Below are positions 28,294 through 36,857 of a DNA stretch of 64,000 nt, in pieces. A program made the translations under genes and the position numbers. The stretch lies in contig NZ_QSNT01000003.1 in the NCBI RefSeq assembly GCF_009498525.1, forward strand, positions 1,300,222-1,364,221, read 5' to 3'. Position 1 is the stretch's first letter; each line of letters begins with the position of its first letter. Below the pieces are notes generated by a model. That model made no database searches. It was given only the letters and a program-made list of their open reading frames with translations, and was not told the origin of the DNA. The stretch is from Rhizobium sp. ICMP 5592. GTDB taxonomy: Bacteria; Pseudomonadota; Alphaproteobacteria; Rhizobiales; Rhizobiaceae.

Positions 28294-28907
28294 GCCGTCA
28301 ACTGGGCGAAACGCCCTTCATCAGCCCGACCGCGACCATCAAGAACTCGACGTTCGGCCGCTATACCGAAGTCTCCGATCGTTGCCGCATCGACGAGGTC
28401 GAGATCGGCGATTACTCCTACATCATGCAGGACGGCGCCGTCTGGTGTGCTACGATCGGCAAGTTCGTCAACATCGCAGCCAGCGTCCGCATCAATGCCA
28501 CCAACCATCCGACCTGGCGGGCGACGCTGCATCACTTCACCTATCGCGCCGCCGACTATTGGCCGGATGCGGATATGGAGACGGATTTCTTCACCTGGCG
28601 GCGCGAGAACCGCGTGGTGATCGGTCATGACGTCTGGATCGGCCACGGCGCCACTATCCTGCCGGGCGTCACGGTCGGCAATGGTGCCGTCATCGGCGCC
28701 GGCGCCGTCGTTTCCAAGGATGTCGCTCCCTATACGATCGTCGGCGGCGTGCCGGCCAAGCTGATCCGCGAGCGTTTCACCGCCGAGGTCGGCGCGCGCA
28801 TAGACAAGCTTTCCTGGTGGGACTGGGATCACACCACCCTGCGCACGGCGCTGGCCGACTTCCGCGCCCTTTCCGCCGAGGATTTTTTGATCCGCTACGG
28901 CGCATGA
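28290..28907 (+). CDS. Phosphonate-operon hexapeptide acyltransferase
   Basis: A 205-residue left-handed beta-helix protein of the xenobiotic (chloramphenicol-type) acetyltransferase group that is regularly found in phn operons. Hexapeptide repeats are visible in IGHDVWIGHGATILPGVTVG and NGAVIGAGAVVSKDVAPYTI, followed by the typical GVPAKLIRERF. The early SDRCRIDEVEIGDYSYI belongs to the same fold. E. coli uses PhnO to acetylate aminophosphonates; this protein may play a comparable role, which is inference from position. It is coupled to phnL by an ATGA overlap. Confidence 0.88.
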   Translation: MSRQLGETPFISPTATIKNSTFGRYTEVSDRCRIDEVEIGDYSYIMQDGAVWCATIGKFVNIAASVRINATNHPTWRATLHHFTYRAADYWPDADMETDFFTWRRENRVVIGHDVWIGHGATILPGVTVGNGAVIGAGAVVSKDVAPYTIVGGVPAKLIRERFTAEVGARIDKLSWWDWDHTTLRTALADFRALSAEDFLIRYGA

Positions 28908-29001
28908 GGACGTTTTTCGCCGATACGGGGCTTGCGCCGGCCGACTGAGGAATTAGCGTCTGGCGACCCTTTGAGACCAAATAGTCGAGGGAGATGCCTT
29001 C

Positions 29002-29565
29002 ATGGCAAAGCAGTTCGAAAGCATCGATGACCGGCTGCGTGATTTCATTGCCCGGCAACATATCTTCTTCACGGCGTCGGCGACTGCGGAATCCCGCGTC
29101 AACGTCTCACCCCGCGAGACGCTGTGTCTGCGTATCATCTCGCCCAACACCGCCATCTATCTCGACCGCACCGGCAGCGGCAACGAGACCTCGGCGCATA
29201 TGAAGGCCGACGGACGGCTGACCATCATGTTCTGCGCCGTCGTGGGGCCGCCGATGATCCTGCGCCTCTATGGGCGCGGCCGGATTATTCACAGGACATC
29301 GGCTGAATACCAGGACTTGCTGCATAGCCACTATGCCGGCGACGAACCGCTCGGCGCCCGCCAGATCGTCTGGCTGGATATCGACCTCGTCCAGACCTCC
29401 TGCGGCTTCGGCGTGCCGCTCTTTTCCTATGAAGGCGAAAGGCCGAGCCTCGATCAGTGGGCGAAGGCCAAGGGGCCTGATGGTATCGAGGAATACCGGC
29501 GAGAAAAGAACGTCCGCAGCATGGACGGTCTGCCGACGGGTTTATTTGACGCCGACAGCAACTAA
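29002..29565 (+). CDS. Pyridoxamine 5'-phosphate oxidase (PPOX) family protein
   Basis: A 187-residue split-barrel flavin-binding type protein. The pattern FFTASATAESRVNVSPRE near residue 20, followed by TAIYLDRTGSGNETSAHM and VVGPPMILRLYGRGRII, is typical of the PPOX_class/MSMEG_1061-like group rather than true PdxH. The C-terminal half (QTSCGFGVPLFSYEGER) also fits. It is inserted between the C-P lyase genes and phnC, with 94 and 226 bases either side, and may or may not belong to phosphonate metabolism. Confidence 0.85.
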   Translation: MAKQFESIDDRLRDFIARQHIFFTASATAESRVNVSPRETLCLRIISPNTAIYLDRTGSGNETSAHMKADGRLTIMFCAVVGPPMILRLYGRGRIIHRTSAEYQDLLHSHYAGDEPLGARQIVWLDIDLVQTSCGFGVPLFSYEGERPSLDQWAKAKGPDGIEEYRREKNVRSMDGLPTGLFDADSN

Positions 29566-29608
29566 TGCGGCTCCACTGAATCATCCCACCGCACCAATAG
29601 CGGGGGAT

Positions 29609-29676
29609 TGTAACAACACTTACACAAATCTGACATTGGAGCTTCATGAAGCGGCGATAATGCGTTGCCTATACTT
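29609..29676 (+). promoter_or_regulatory. Extended PHO box and promoter of phnCDE
   Basis: Seven-base units occur with an exact 11-base period: TTGTAAC at 29609, CTTACAC at 29620, CTGACAT at 29631, GCTTCAT at 29642 and a weaker CGGCGAT at 29653. The third and fourth best match the PhoB half-site CTGTCAT. A TATACT at 29671-29676 follows 11 bases after the last unit, the layout of PhoB-activated promoters. The phnC start is 116 bases further on. Confidence 0.6.
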
Positions 29677-29791
29677 GGCGCATAGCCGCTCGAAATTCCG
29701 TTTTGGGCCAAGGCACCTGCGCCTATTCATAGTTAGTAGCGCGACGTCAATGCTTGCTGCTGACCAAAGCAGCGGCGAAAGGGAAAGCTTC

Positions 29792-30646
29792 ATGTTCGAG
29801 CTCAAGAATGTCTCGCGCCGGTTCGGAAACAAGCTCGCTGTCGATTCCGTGACGCTGGACATTCCGCAAGGACAGATGGTCGGCGTCATCGGCCGCTCGG
29901 GCGCCGGCAAGTCCACGCTGCTGCGCATGATCAACCGTCTTGCCGACCCGACCTCCGGCTCGATCCATTTCGCCGGCACCGAAGTGTCCAAGCTGAGCGG
30001 CCGGGCGCTGCGCAGCTGGCAGCGCGATTGCGCCATGATCTTCCAGCAGTTCAACCTGGTCCCGCGCCTCGACGTCTTGACCAACGTCATGCTCGGCCGC
30101 CTCAACCAGCGCTCGACCGTGCTCAGCCTGCTTTCCGTCTTCACCCGCGAAGAACGCATCGAGGCGATCGCGGCGCTGGAACGCCTCGGCATCGAGCAGA
30201 CCGCATTGCAGATGGCCGGCACGCTGTCGGGCGGCCAGCAGCAGCGCGTTGCCATCTGCCGCGCGCTGATGCAGCAGCCGAAGATGATGCTTGCCGACGA
30301 GCCGATCGCCTCGCTCGATCCGCTCAACGCCAAGATCGTCATGGACGCTTTGCGCGACATCAACGAGCGCGAAGGCATCACCGTCATCACCAACCTGCAC
30401 ACGCTGGATACGGCCCGCAACTATTGCGAACGCATCGTCGGCATGGCGGCCGGCCGCGTCGTCTTCGACGGCAAGCCGTCCGATCTGACGGCCGCCGCCG
30501 TCAAGGAAATCTACGGCACCGACAGGGACGGCGCTGGTGTCGACGAGACGATGACGTCGACCGCCATCAACATTCCCGATCCGGCCGCGCAAGCCGCGGC
30601 ACATGCATCCGCCGGCCCGCAACCGCTGGCACTGGCCGGTCCCTGA
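29792..30646 (+). CDS. phnC: Phosphonate ABC transporter ATP-binding protein
   Basis: PhnC powers phosphonate uptake with PhnD and the PhnE permeases. The 284-residue protein has Walker A GRSGAGKSTLLRMINRL, a Q-loop in IFQQFNLVPRLDVLTNVM, signature LSGGQQQRVAICRAL, Walker B MMLADEPIASLD and the switch histidine in ITNLHTLDTAR, all typical of PhnC. The ATG at 29792 has GGGAAA upstream; the longer open frame overlaps the PPOX gene. The last 35 residues are Ala-rich and not conserved in the family. Confidence 0.95.
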   Translation: MFELKNVSRRFGNKLAVDSVTLDIPQGQMVGVIGRSGAGKSTLLRMINRLADPTSGSIHFAGTEVSKLSGRALRSWQRDCAMIFQQFNLVPRLDVLTNVMLGRLNQRSTVLSLLSVFTREERIEAIAALERLGIEQTALQMAGTLSGGQQQRVAICRALMQQPKMMLADEPIASLDPLNAKIVMDALRDINEREGITVITNLHTLDTARNYCERIVGMAAGRVVFDGKPSDLTAAAVKEIYGTDRDGAGVDETMTSTAINIPDPAAQAAAHASAGPQPLALAGP

Positions 30647-30741
30647 GGGGAACCGGCCGCGATCGAAAGCCCGCGTCAAGGGCGCATTTCTTTCAGACCG
30701 AAGACATCCGGGGACACACCGGTTAACCAGGAGACGAACCC

Positions 30742-31647
30742 ATGTTGAAGAAGACCCTTCTTGCAGCCACGGCGCTTCTCGCGCTTGCTGGCGGCGCCGC
30801 CGCTCAGAACCTCAAGGAATTCCGCGTCGGTATTCTCGGCGGCGAAAACGAAGCCGACCGCCTGCGCAACTACGCCTGCCTCTCCGACCACCTGAAGAAG
30901 GAATTCGGCTTCGAGAAGGTATCGCTGTTCCCGGCCGCCGACTATGACGGCGTTATCCAGGGCCTGCTCGGCGGCACGCTCGACTTCGCCGAACTCGGCG
31001 CTTCCGGCTATGCAGCCGTCGCCATCAAGGACCCGAAGGCCGTCACCCCGATCCTGACCACGCAGCAGGCAGACGGCTCGACCGGCTACTACTCGATCGG
31101 TCTCGCGCTCAAGTCTTCCGGTATCAAGACCATCAAGGACGCCAAGGGCAAGAAGCTCGGCTATGCCGATCCGGACTCCACCTCGGGCTATCTCGTTCCG
31201 CTGACGCAGATTCCGAAGGATACGGGCGCTCCGAACGACAAGTTCTTCGCCTCGACCCAGTTCAATGGCGGTCACGAGAACAACCTGCTCGCTGCCTATG
31301 ACGGCAAGGTCGACGTTGCCGTGGACGATTCCTCGGGCATCGGCGATTTCAAGGACGGCTACACTTCCGGCACCTTCCGCAAGGAAGTCGACAAGGGCGC
31401 CGTCGACCCGAACAAGCTCGTCGAAGTCTGGCGTTCGCCGCTGATCCCGAACGGCCCGCTCGTCGTTCGCAACGCACTCGGCGCCGAATGGCAGACCAAG
31501 CTGACCGACTTCTTCCTGAAGCTCCCGACCGCCGACGCCAAGTGCTTCAACGCGATCGAAGGCGGCGACTTCAAGGGCTACGTCAAGGTCAAGCCGGACT
31601 TCTACAACGCCGTTATCGAAGTTCGCAAAGCTGCCATCGGCGGCTGA
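30742..31647 (+). CDS. phnD: Phosphonate-binding periplasmic protein
   Basis: PhnD is the periplasmic binding protein of the phosphonate importer. The 301-residue precursor has a clear signal peptide (LLAATALLALAGGAAAQ, cut near AQN). Family landmarks are FRVGILGGENEADRL, VSLFPAADYDGVIQGLLGGT, DFAELGASGYAAV, GYADPDSTSGYLVP and VEVWRSPLIPNGPLVVR. AGGAG lies nine bases before the ATG. A strong hairpin after the stop probably gives more phnD than phnE transcript. Confidence 0.96.
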   Translation: MLKKTLLAATALLALAGGAAAQNLKEFRVGILGGENEADRLRNYACLSDHLKKEFGFEKVSLFPAADYDGVIQGLLGGTLDFAELGASGYAAVAIKDPKAVTPILTTQQADGSTGYYSIGLALKSSGIKTIKDAKGKKLGYADPDSTSGYLVPLTQIPKDTGAPNDKFFASTQFNGGHENNLLAAYDGKVDVAVDDSSGIGDFKDGYTSGTFRKEVDKGAVDPNKLVEVWRSPLIPNGPLVVRNALGAEWQTKLTDFFLKLPTADAKCFNAIEGGDFKGYVKVKPDFYNAVIEVRKAAIGG

Positions 31648-31663
31648 TCTTCGTCCTGACTGC

Positions 31664-31687
31664 GAGGCGGCCGGCAACGGCCGCCTC
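31664..31687 (+). terminator. Attenuating hairpin between phnD and phnE1
   Basis: GAGGCGGCCG and CGGCCGCCTC form a perfect 10-bp stem with a GCAA tetraloop, followed by TTTGCTATTTTT. It is 17 bases after phnD and 29 before phnE1, and likely acts as a partial terminator or 3' stabiliser of phnD mRNA. Confidence 0.7.
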
Positions 31688-31715
31688 TTTGCTATTTTTC
31701 AAGGCGGTATTTTTC

Positions 31716-32696
31716 ATGACGATTGCCGATGCCCAGCCACAGATGCAAAGCGCTCCCCACAGCGCCAAGGAGATCGGCGACGCCTGGAGCCGCATGGTGG
31801 CCCGGCGCCGTCTCTATACCGGGCTCGGTCTCGCGATCCTGATCATCGCCTTCGTCAGCTCCGTCCGTTTCGCCGACGAGAGCAATGCCGGCCATTTCTT
31901 CGACCGCCTGCCGCATCTCTTCGACTTCCTGAGCTGGCTGATCCCCAAGGATTGGGCCGACGTCTATCGCGCGCTCTTTGATCTTCCAAGCCCGAACGGC
32001 GCAAACGGCGTCGGTGGCGAAGAATTCAATTTCCCGCTCGGACGCGTCTATGTCTGGGGCGATTTCTACATTCCCGAATATTTCGAGCTGATGATCATCA
32101 CGATCAACGTGGCGCTGGTGTCGACCATTATCGGCTTCGTCGTCGCCCTGCCGCTCAGTTTCTTTGCCGCCCGCAACATGTCGCCGTCCAATCCGGTACG
32201 GCTGGTGACAAAGCGCGTCATGGAATTTCTGCGCGCCTTCCCCGAGATCGTCATTGCCGGGCTGTTTTCGGCGATCCTGTCGATCGGCCCGATCGCCGCC
32301 ATCATCGCCGTCGGCCTGCACACGATCGGCGCGCTCGGCAAGCTCTTCTACGAAGTCGTCGAAAATATCGACATGAAGCCGGATGAGGGCATGAAAGCGG
32401 TCGGCGCCAGCTGGACGGAGCGCGTCCGCTTCGGCGCCCTGCCGCAGGTAATGCCGAATTTCATGTCCTATGCCCTGCTGCGCCTGGAAATCAACGTCCG
32501 CGCCTCGACCATCATCGGCGCCGTCGGCGGCGGTGGCATCGGCGAAGAACTGAAGCTGTCGATCTCACGCGGCTTCGGCGCCAAGACGGTGGCGCTGGTG
32601 CTGCTGCTCTTCATCACCATCATCGCCGTCGATCAGTTTTCCGCATGGCTCCGTCGCCGTCTGGTCGGCGAGCATGCTTTCCTTCTGCAGCATTGA
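31716..32696 (+). CDS. phnE1: Phosphonate ABC transporter permease (first)
   Basis: A 326-residue inner-membrane permease. After an N-terminal cytoplasmic region and a first membrane span (LYTGLGLAILIIAFVSSV) it has a BPD_transp_1 core: MIITINVALVSTIIGFVVAL, then FLRAFPEIVIAGLFSAIL, the coupling segment GMKAVGASWTERVRFGALPQ and GAVGGGGIGEELKLSIS. The ATG at 31716 (MTIADAQPQ) is preferred over the upstream out-of-context frame that overlaps phnD. It is followed after eight bases by a second permease. Confidence 0.94.
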   Translation: MTIADAQPQMQSAPHSAKEIGDAWSRMVARRRLYTGLGLAILIIAFVSSVRFADESNAGHFFDRLPHLFDFLSWLIPKDWADVYRALFDLPSPNGANGVGGEEFNFPLGRVYVWGDFYIPEYFELMIITINVALVSTIIGFVVALPLSFFAARNMSPSNPVRLVTKRVMEFLRAFPEIVIAGLFSAILSIGPIAAIIAVGLHTIGALGKLFYEVVENIDMKPDEGMKAVGASWTERVRFGALPQVMPNFMSYALLRLEINVRASTIIGAVGGGGIGEELKLSISRGFGAKTVALVLLLFITIIAVDQFSAWLRRRLVGEHAFLLQH

Positions 32697-32704
32697 GGTT
32701 GCCC

Positions 32705-34051
32705 ATGTCCGTTATCGACGCCAGCCGCATGCAGGATATCGAAGCACGCTACCCGGAGATCCTGCATCGATCCTTCCGCCAGCGCTTCGGCGCCCTGATG
32801 ATCTTCATCGGCGTGATCCTCTACGGCTTCTACGCCGTCTGGTTCTTCGATCTGCCGAAAGTCATCGCGGAAGCCCATTGGGAGCGCGTCGGCATCTATC
32901 TGAGCGAATGGGTCAGCTACGACGTACAGCCGGAATTCCGCATTTCCGGCGACACGATCAGCATCAAGTACCCGCGCTTTTCGCCGCTGGGCGATAATCC
33001 GCACCCGGACTGGGTGACAAACAACCCCGACGGCAGCCTGACAGTCTCGGTCAGCGGCACCAGCCGCACGGTGACGATCACCAAGACACAGGCGATCCTG
33101 ACAGCGCATGGCGTCACCATCCCGATCGACATTACCGGCGACGTGCCGAAGGTGATCAGCTCGGAGCCGGTTCCGGCCTGGATGACCGTCTATGACGACA
33201 ATATCCTCGTGGATATGGGTTTTGCCGGCAATGTCAGCATCTCCACGGACCGCGTGAAGATCCGCAAGCGCTTCATCGGCTGGGCGAATTTCGTCTTCGA
33301 CACGCATTCGCCATTCTTCGACAAGCCGGCGGGCGAAGTCATCAGCCTGATCGTCTCCGGTCCCCGGCTCAATCCCGATGAATCGAACCTGTCGCTCGCC
33401 TTCGACAATGTCTGGAACAATGCCGCCTGGCAGCACGGCGATGTCTGGTCCAAGCTGTTCCAGACTATCGTCATGGCTTTCCTCGGCACACTGCTTGGTT
33501 CTGTCGCCGCCTTTCCGCTGGCTTTCCTCGCCGCGCGCAACATCACGCCGAACCGGCTGCTCAATCAGGTGCTGAAGCGCTTCTTCGACTTCCTGCGCTC
33601 GGTCGACATGCTGATCTGGGCGCTGTTCCTGACCCGCGCCTTCGGACCTGGTCCGCTCGCCGGCAGTGGCGCGATTTTCCTCACCGAGACCGGCACGCTC
33701 GGCAAACTCTACTCAGAGGGTCTCGAGAATATCGACAACAAGCCGCGCGAAGGCGTGAAGTCCATCGGTTCATCGACCATCCTCGTGCATCGCTACGGCA
33801 TCATGCCGCAGATCGTTCCCGTCATCGTCAGCCAGACGCTCTATCAATGGGAATCCAACGTGCGCGGCGCCACCATCATCGGCGCGGTCGGCGCCGGCGG
33901 CATCGGCCTGAAGCTATGGGAAGCCATGCGTACCAACGCCAACTGGGAAAACGTCGCCTATATGGTGTTGCTGATCCTGATTGTCGTCTTCCTGTTCGAC
34001 GCCGCCTCCAGCGCGCTGCGGGCACGCCTGATGGGCACGCAAAACAGGTAA
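32705..34051 (+). CDS. phnE2: Phosphonate ABC transporter permease (second, with large insert)
   Basis: A 448-residue permease, much longer than PhnE1. One membrane span near residues 28-48 (FGALMIFIGVILYGFYAVWF) is followed by some 200 polar residues predicted to be periplasmic (for example DWVTNNPDGSLTVSVSGTS), then the permease core from about residue 255: VMAFLGTLLGSVAAFPLAFL, FLRSVDMLIWALFLTRAF, EGVKSIGSSTILVHRYGIMP and GAVGAGGIGLKLWEAM. Dual PhnE genes are usual in rhizobia. The periplasmic insert may contact PhnD; that is inference. Confidence 0.94.
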   Translation: MSVIDASRMQDIEARYPEILHRSFRQRFGALMIFIGVILYGFYAVWFFDLPKVIAEAHWERVGIYLSEWVSYDVQPEFRISGDTISIKYPRFSPLGDNPHPDWVTNNPDGSLTVSVSGTSRTVTITKTQAILTAHGVTIPIDITGDVPKVISSEPVPAWMTVYDDNILVDMGFAGNVSISTDRVKIRKRFIGWANFVFDTHSPFFDKPAGEVISLIVSGPRLNPDESNLSLAFDNVWNNAAWQHGDVWSKLFQTIVMAFLGTLLGSVAAFPLAFLAARNITPNRLLNQVLKRFFDFLRSVDMLIWALFLTRAFGPGPLAGSGAIFLTETGTLGKLYSEGLENIDNKPREGVKSIGSSTILVHRYGIMPQIVPVIVSQTLYQWESNVRGATIIGAVGAGGIGLKLWEAMRTNANWENVAYMVLLILIVVFLFDAASSALRARLMGTQNR

Positions 34052-34241
34052 AAAAGACGATAAAAAACCGTATCGCATCATCATTTTGTCACGGGAATCC
34101 TTTAGCGGAAGCCCGGGCAGGATAAGATCGGTTGCGCCGGGTTTAGCCGGATTCGATTCGATACCGTCTCGCCTCTCTTGCGGTTTGGCGCAAATCACCC
34201 AACAGTGTCTCGCGCAGCCGATTTTTCCAAGGAATATAGCC

Positions 34242-34934
34242 TTGCGCTACGCTCTCTATTTTACGCCGCCGAAAGCCGACCCCTTGACGGCGCTTGCCGC
34301 CCGCTGGCTCGGCCGCGATGCCTTTTCGAACGAGATCTTTTCCGACAAGGCGATCGGCGTCGTGCCCGAGAACCATGCCGAGGTCACCGCCGACCCGCGC
34401 CGCTACGGCTTTCACGCCACGCTGAAGGCGCCCTTCGCGCTGGCAAGCTCGGTCACCGAACGCGACCTTCTCGACGTGGCCGCCGATTTCGCCGCGCGCA
34501 CGCCAGCCTTCACCATTCCCGAGCTTGTGCTTGGCCAGCTCGGCCAGTTCTTCGCGCTCGTTCCAGCCGCTGTCTATCAGCCGCTTCAGGATTTCGCCGC
34601 TCAAGTCGTCAAGACCTTCGAGCCGTTCCGCGCTGCCCTTTCCGAGGCCGATATCGCGCGGCGCAAGCCGGAGGGATTGAGCGAGGCGGAGCGTGCAAAC
34701 CTGCTGCGCTGGGGCTATCCTTACGTGAACGACGAGTTCCGCTTCCACATGACACTGACCGGCAAGGTCGCGGCCGAGCAACAGGCCGGCATCCATGACC
34801 TGCTGCGCGATCGTTTCGCCGACCATACCGGCAAGCCGCTTGATATTTCCGGCCTCGCCATCTTTGTCGAAGAAGAGCGCGGCGCACCCTTTACCGTCCG
34901 TTCCTGGCTGCCGCTTGCCGACGCCCAAAAATGA
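34242..34934 (+). CDS. DUF1045 phosphonate-operon protein, 2H phosphoesterase-like
   Basis: A 230-residue protein of the DUF1045 family found next to phnM/phnN. Two H-x-T motifs, YGFHATLKAPF near residue 60 and RFHMTLTG near residue 170, are the catalytic signature of the 2H phosphoesterase superfamily, which opens cyclic phosphates. No phnP gene is present here, so this protein may hydrolyse 5-phosphoribosyl 1,2-cyclic phosphate; this is inference. TTG at 34242 is chosen as start because AAGGA lies eight bases upstream and the product then begins at RYALYFTPP, the usual N-terminus; an ATG at 34086 would add 52 unrelated residues. Confidence 0.88.
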   Translation: MRYALYFTPPKADPLTALAARWLGRDAFSNEIFSDKAIGVVPENHAEVTADPRRYGFHATLKAPFALASSVTERDLLDVAADFAARTPAFTIPELVLGQLGQFFALVPAAVYQPLQDFAAQVVKTFEPFRAALSEADIARRKPEGLSEAERANLLRWGYPYVNDEFRFHMTLTGKVAAEQQAGIHDLLRDRFADHTGKPLDISGLAIFVEEERGAPFTVRSWLPLADAQK

Positions 34935-34944
34935 AAGACCTGAC

Positions 34945-36084
34945 ATGACCAAAGAAACCGTCCTCTCCAACGCCCGCATCGTCCTCGAAGACAAGATCCT
35001 CGAGGGCTCCGTGCTGATCCGCGACGGGCGGATCGCCGATATTTCCGACGGCAGGTCCGGTGTCGGCGAGGATTTCGAGGGCGATTATCTGATCCCCGGT
35101 CTGATCGAGCTGCATACGGATCATCTGGAAGCCCATTATTCGCCGCGCCCCGGCGTACGCTGGAACAAGACGGCCGCCATCCAGGCGCATGACGCCCAGA
35201 TCGTCACCTCCGGCATCACCACCGTCTTCGACTGCCTGCGCATGGGCTCCGACGAAGACGGCGGTTTCGAAAAGGGCGAGATGCGCGACATGGCCGACGC
35301 CATCCAGGCGGCGCAAAACGAGGACCGGCTGCGCGCCGACCACCTGATCCACCTGCGCTGCGAGGTTTCCTCCGACAACGTTCTCGATCACTTCCAGGAT
35401 TTCGAGAAGGACCCCTATGTCCGCCTGGTCTCGCTGATGGACCACGCGCCGGGCCAGCGCCAGTTCCAGACCATGGACCAGTACATCTTCTACTACCAGA
35501 AGAAGCGCGGTCTCAGCGACGAGGCCTTTGCCCGTTTCGTCGCCAAGCGCCAGGACGAGTCGGCCCGATACGCAACGCCGCATCGCGACGCCATCTCGAA
35601 GGTCTGCAATGAGCGCGGCATCACCATCGCCAGCCATGATGATGCGACGCTTGCTCATGTCGACGAAGCGATCAATTACGGCGTGCGACTGGCGGAATTC
35701 CCGACCAGCGTCGACGCCGCCAAGGCTTCGCATGGCGCCGGCATGAGCGTGCTGATGGGTGCGCCGAATATCGTGCGCGGCAAGTCGCATTCCGGCAATA
35801 TCGCCGCCCGCGATCTCGCCGAACTCGGCGTCCTCGACGTGCTCTCCTCCGACTATGTGCCGCTCAGCCTGCTGCATGCGCCCTTCATCCTCGCCGACGA
35901 GGTCGAAAGCATCTCGCTGTCGCAGGCGATCGCCATGGTGACGGCAACGCCGGCCAAGACCGTCAGCCTCAATGATCGTGGCCGCATTGCCGAGGGCCTG
36001 CGCGCCGATCTCGTGCGCGTCCGCCGCGATCATGGCGTGCCGGTGACGCGCTCGGTCTGGCGGGAAGGACGGCGTGTGGCATGA
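34945..36084 (+). CDS. phnM: Alpha-D-ribose 1-methylphosphonate 5-triphosphate diphosphatase
   Basis: PhnM removes pyrophosphate from the C-P lyase intermediate to give ribose 1-methylphosphonate 5-phosphate. The 379-residue amidohydrolase-fold enzyme has the metal-binding LIPGLIELHTDHLEAHY, a further histidine in RADHLIHLRCEV, MDHAPGQRQF, the IASHDDATLAHV stretch, and the late GAPNIVRGKSHSGN with the aspartate in LSSDYVP. It starts at ATG 34945, 10 bases after the DUF1045 gene, and overlaps phnN by four bases. Confidence 0.96.
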   Translation: MTKETVLSNARIVLEDKILEGSVLIRDGRIADISDGRSGVGEDFEGDYLIPGLIELHTDHLEAHYSPRPGVRWNKTAAIQAHDAQIVTSGITTVFDCLRMGSDEDGGFEKGEMRDMADAIQAAQNEDRLRADHLIHLRCEVSSDNVLDHFQDFEKDPYVRLVSLMDHAPGQRQFQTMDQYIFYYQKKRGLSDEAFARFVAKRQDESARYATPHRDAISKVCNERGITIASHDDATLAHVDEAINYGVRLAEFPTSVDAAKASHGAGMSVLMGAPNIVRGKSHSGNIAARDLAELGVLDVLSSDYVPLSLLHAPFILADEVESISLSQAIAMVTATPAKTVSLNDRGRIAEGLRADLVRVRRDHGVPVTRSVWREGRRVA

Positions 36085-36683
36085 CGCTCGAGGCCAAGAC
36101 AGAGCCGACTAAGGACCTCTCGGCGCACACGGCCGGGATCATGGTCGTCGTCGTCGGCCCGAGCGGCGCCGGCAAGGATACGCTGATGAATCTGGCTGCC
36201 CGGCATTTCGCCGGCCGGCCGGACATTCATTTCGTCCGCCGCGTCATCACCCGCGAGGGTGACCCCGGCAATGAAGACCACAGAAGCGTCTCCGACGTCG
36301 ATTTCGATGCCATGGAACGGGCCGGCGCCTTTGCCGTCTCCTGGGAGGCACACGGCCTGAAATATGGCATTTCCAGTGATGTCGAGGATGAGCTTGCCCG
36401 CGGTCACCTTGTCGTCGCCAACGGCTCGCGCTCGGTGCTCGACCGTTTCCAGGCGGCATTTCCGAAGCTGAAGATCATCAACGTCACGGCGCGACGCGAG
36501 GTATTGGCGGAACGATTGATGGCGCGCGGCCGCGAAAGCCGCGAGGATGTGATGAAGCGTCTGGAGCGCGGTTCGCTCATCGTCCAGGGCGACTACGACG
36601 TCAGCGATATCGACAATAGCGGCACGCTGGATGAGGCGGGCCGGGTGATCGTCGCCGAGCTGGAAGCGCTGATCGCAAGATAA
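36081..36683 (+). CDS. phnN: Ribose 1,5-bisphosphate phosphokinase
   Basis: PhnN phosphorylates ribose 1,5-bisphosphate to PRPP, completing the C-P lyase pathway. The 200-residue P-loop kinase resembles guanylate kinase: VVVVGPSGAGKDTLMN is the Walker A motif, RRVITREGDPGNEDH the substrate-binding region, and FAVSWEAHGLKYGIS a family hallmark. It is the last phn gene and is followed by a long hairpin shared with polA. Confidence 0.95.
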   Translation: MTLEAKTEPTKDLSAHTAGIMVVVVGPSGAGKDTLMNLAARHFAGRPDIHFVRRVITREGDPGNEDHRSVSDVDFDAMERAGAFAVSWEAHGLKYGISSDVEDELARGHLVVANGSRSVLDRFQAAFPKLKIINVTARREVLAERLMARGRESREDVMKRLERGSLIVQGDYDVSDIDNSGTLDEAGRVIVAELEALIAR

Positions 36684-36743
36684 AGTCGGTTTGTGTCGCA
36701 TCTGCAGAAGCAAATTCACGGTGCATCGCCCCCTCAACCTGCG

Positions 36744-36783
36744 CTTCGGGGCCCTTCTCCCCTCGGGGAGAAGGGCCCCGAAG
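36744..36783. terminator. Perfect 19-bp hairpin between convergent phnN and polA
   Basis: Bases 36744-36762 pair exactly with 36765-36783 around a two-base loop; the core is GGGGCCCTTCTCCCC. Outer arms (CCCCCTCA near 36730 and TGAGGGGG near 36791) can extend it. There is no T-run, so it may be a RIME/REP-type palindrome rather than a simple terminator. Confidence 0.6.
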
Positions 36784-36857
36784 GGTCGGATGAGGGGGCT
36801 GGGGGCCGCTCTTTCTACCTTTGTCAGGGCGATGCGACCCTGCCTACCCCGCCCTAC

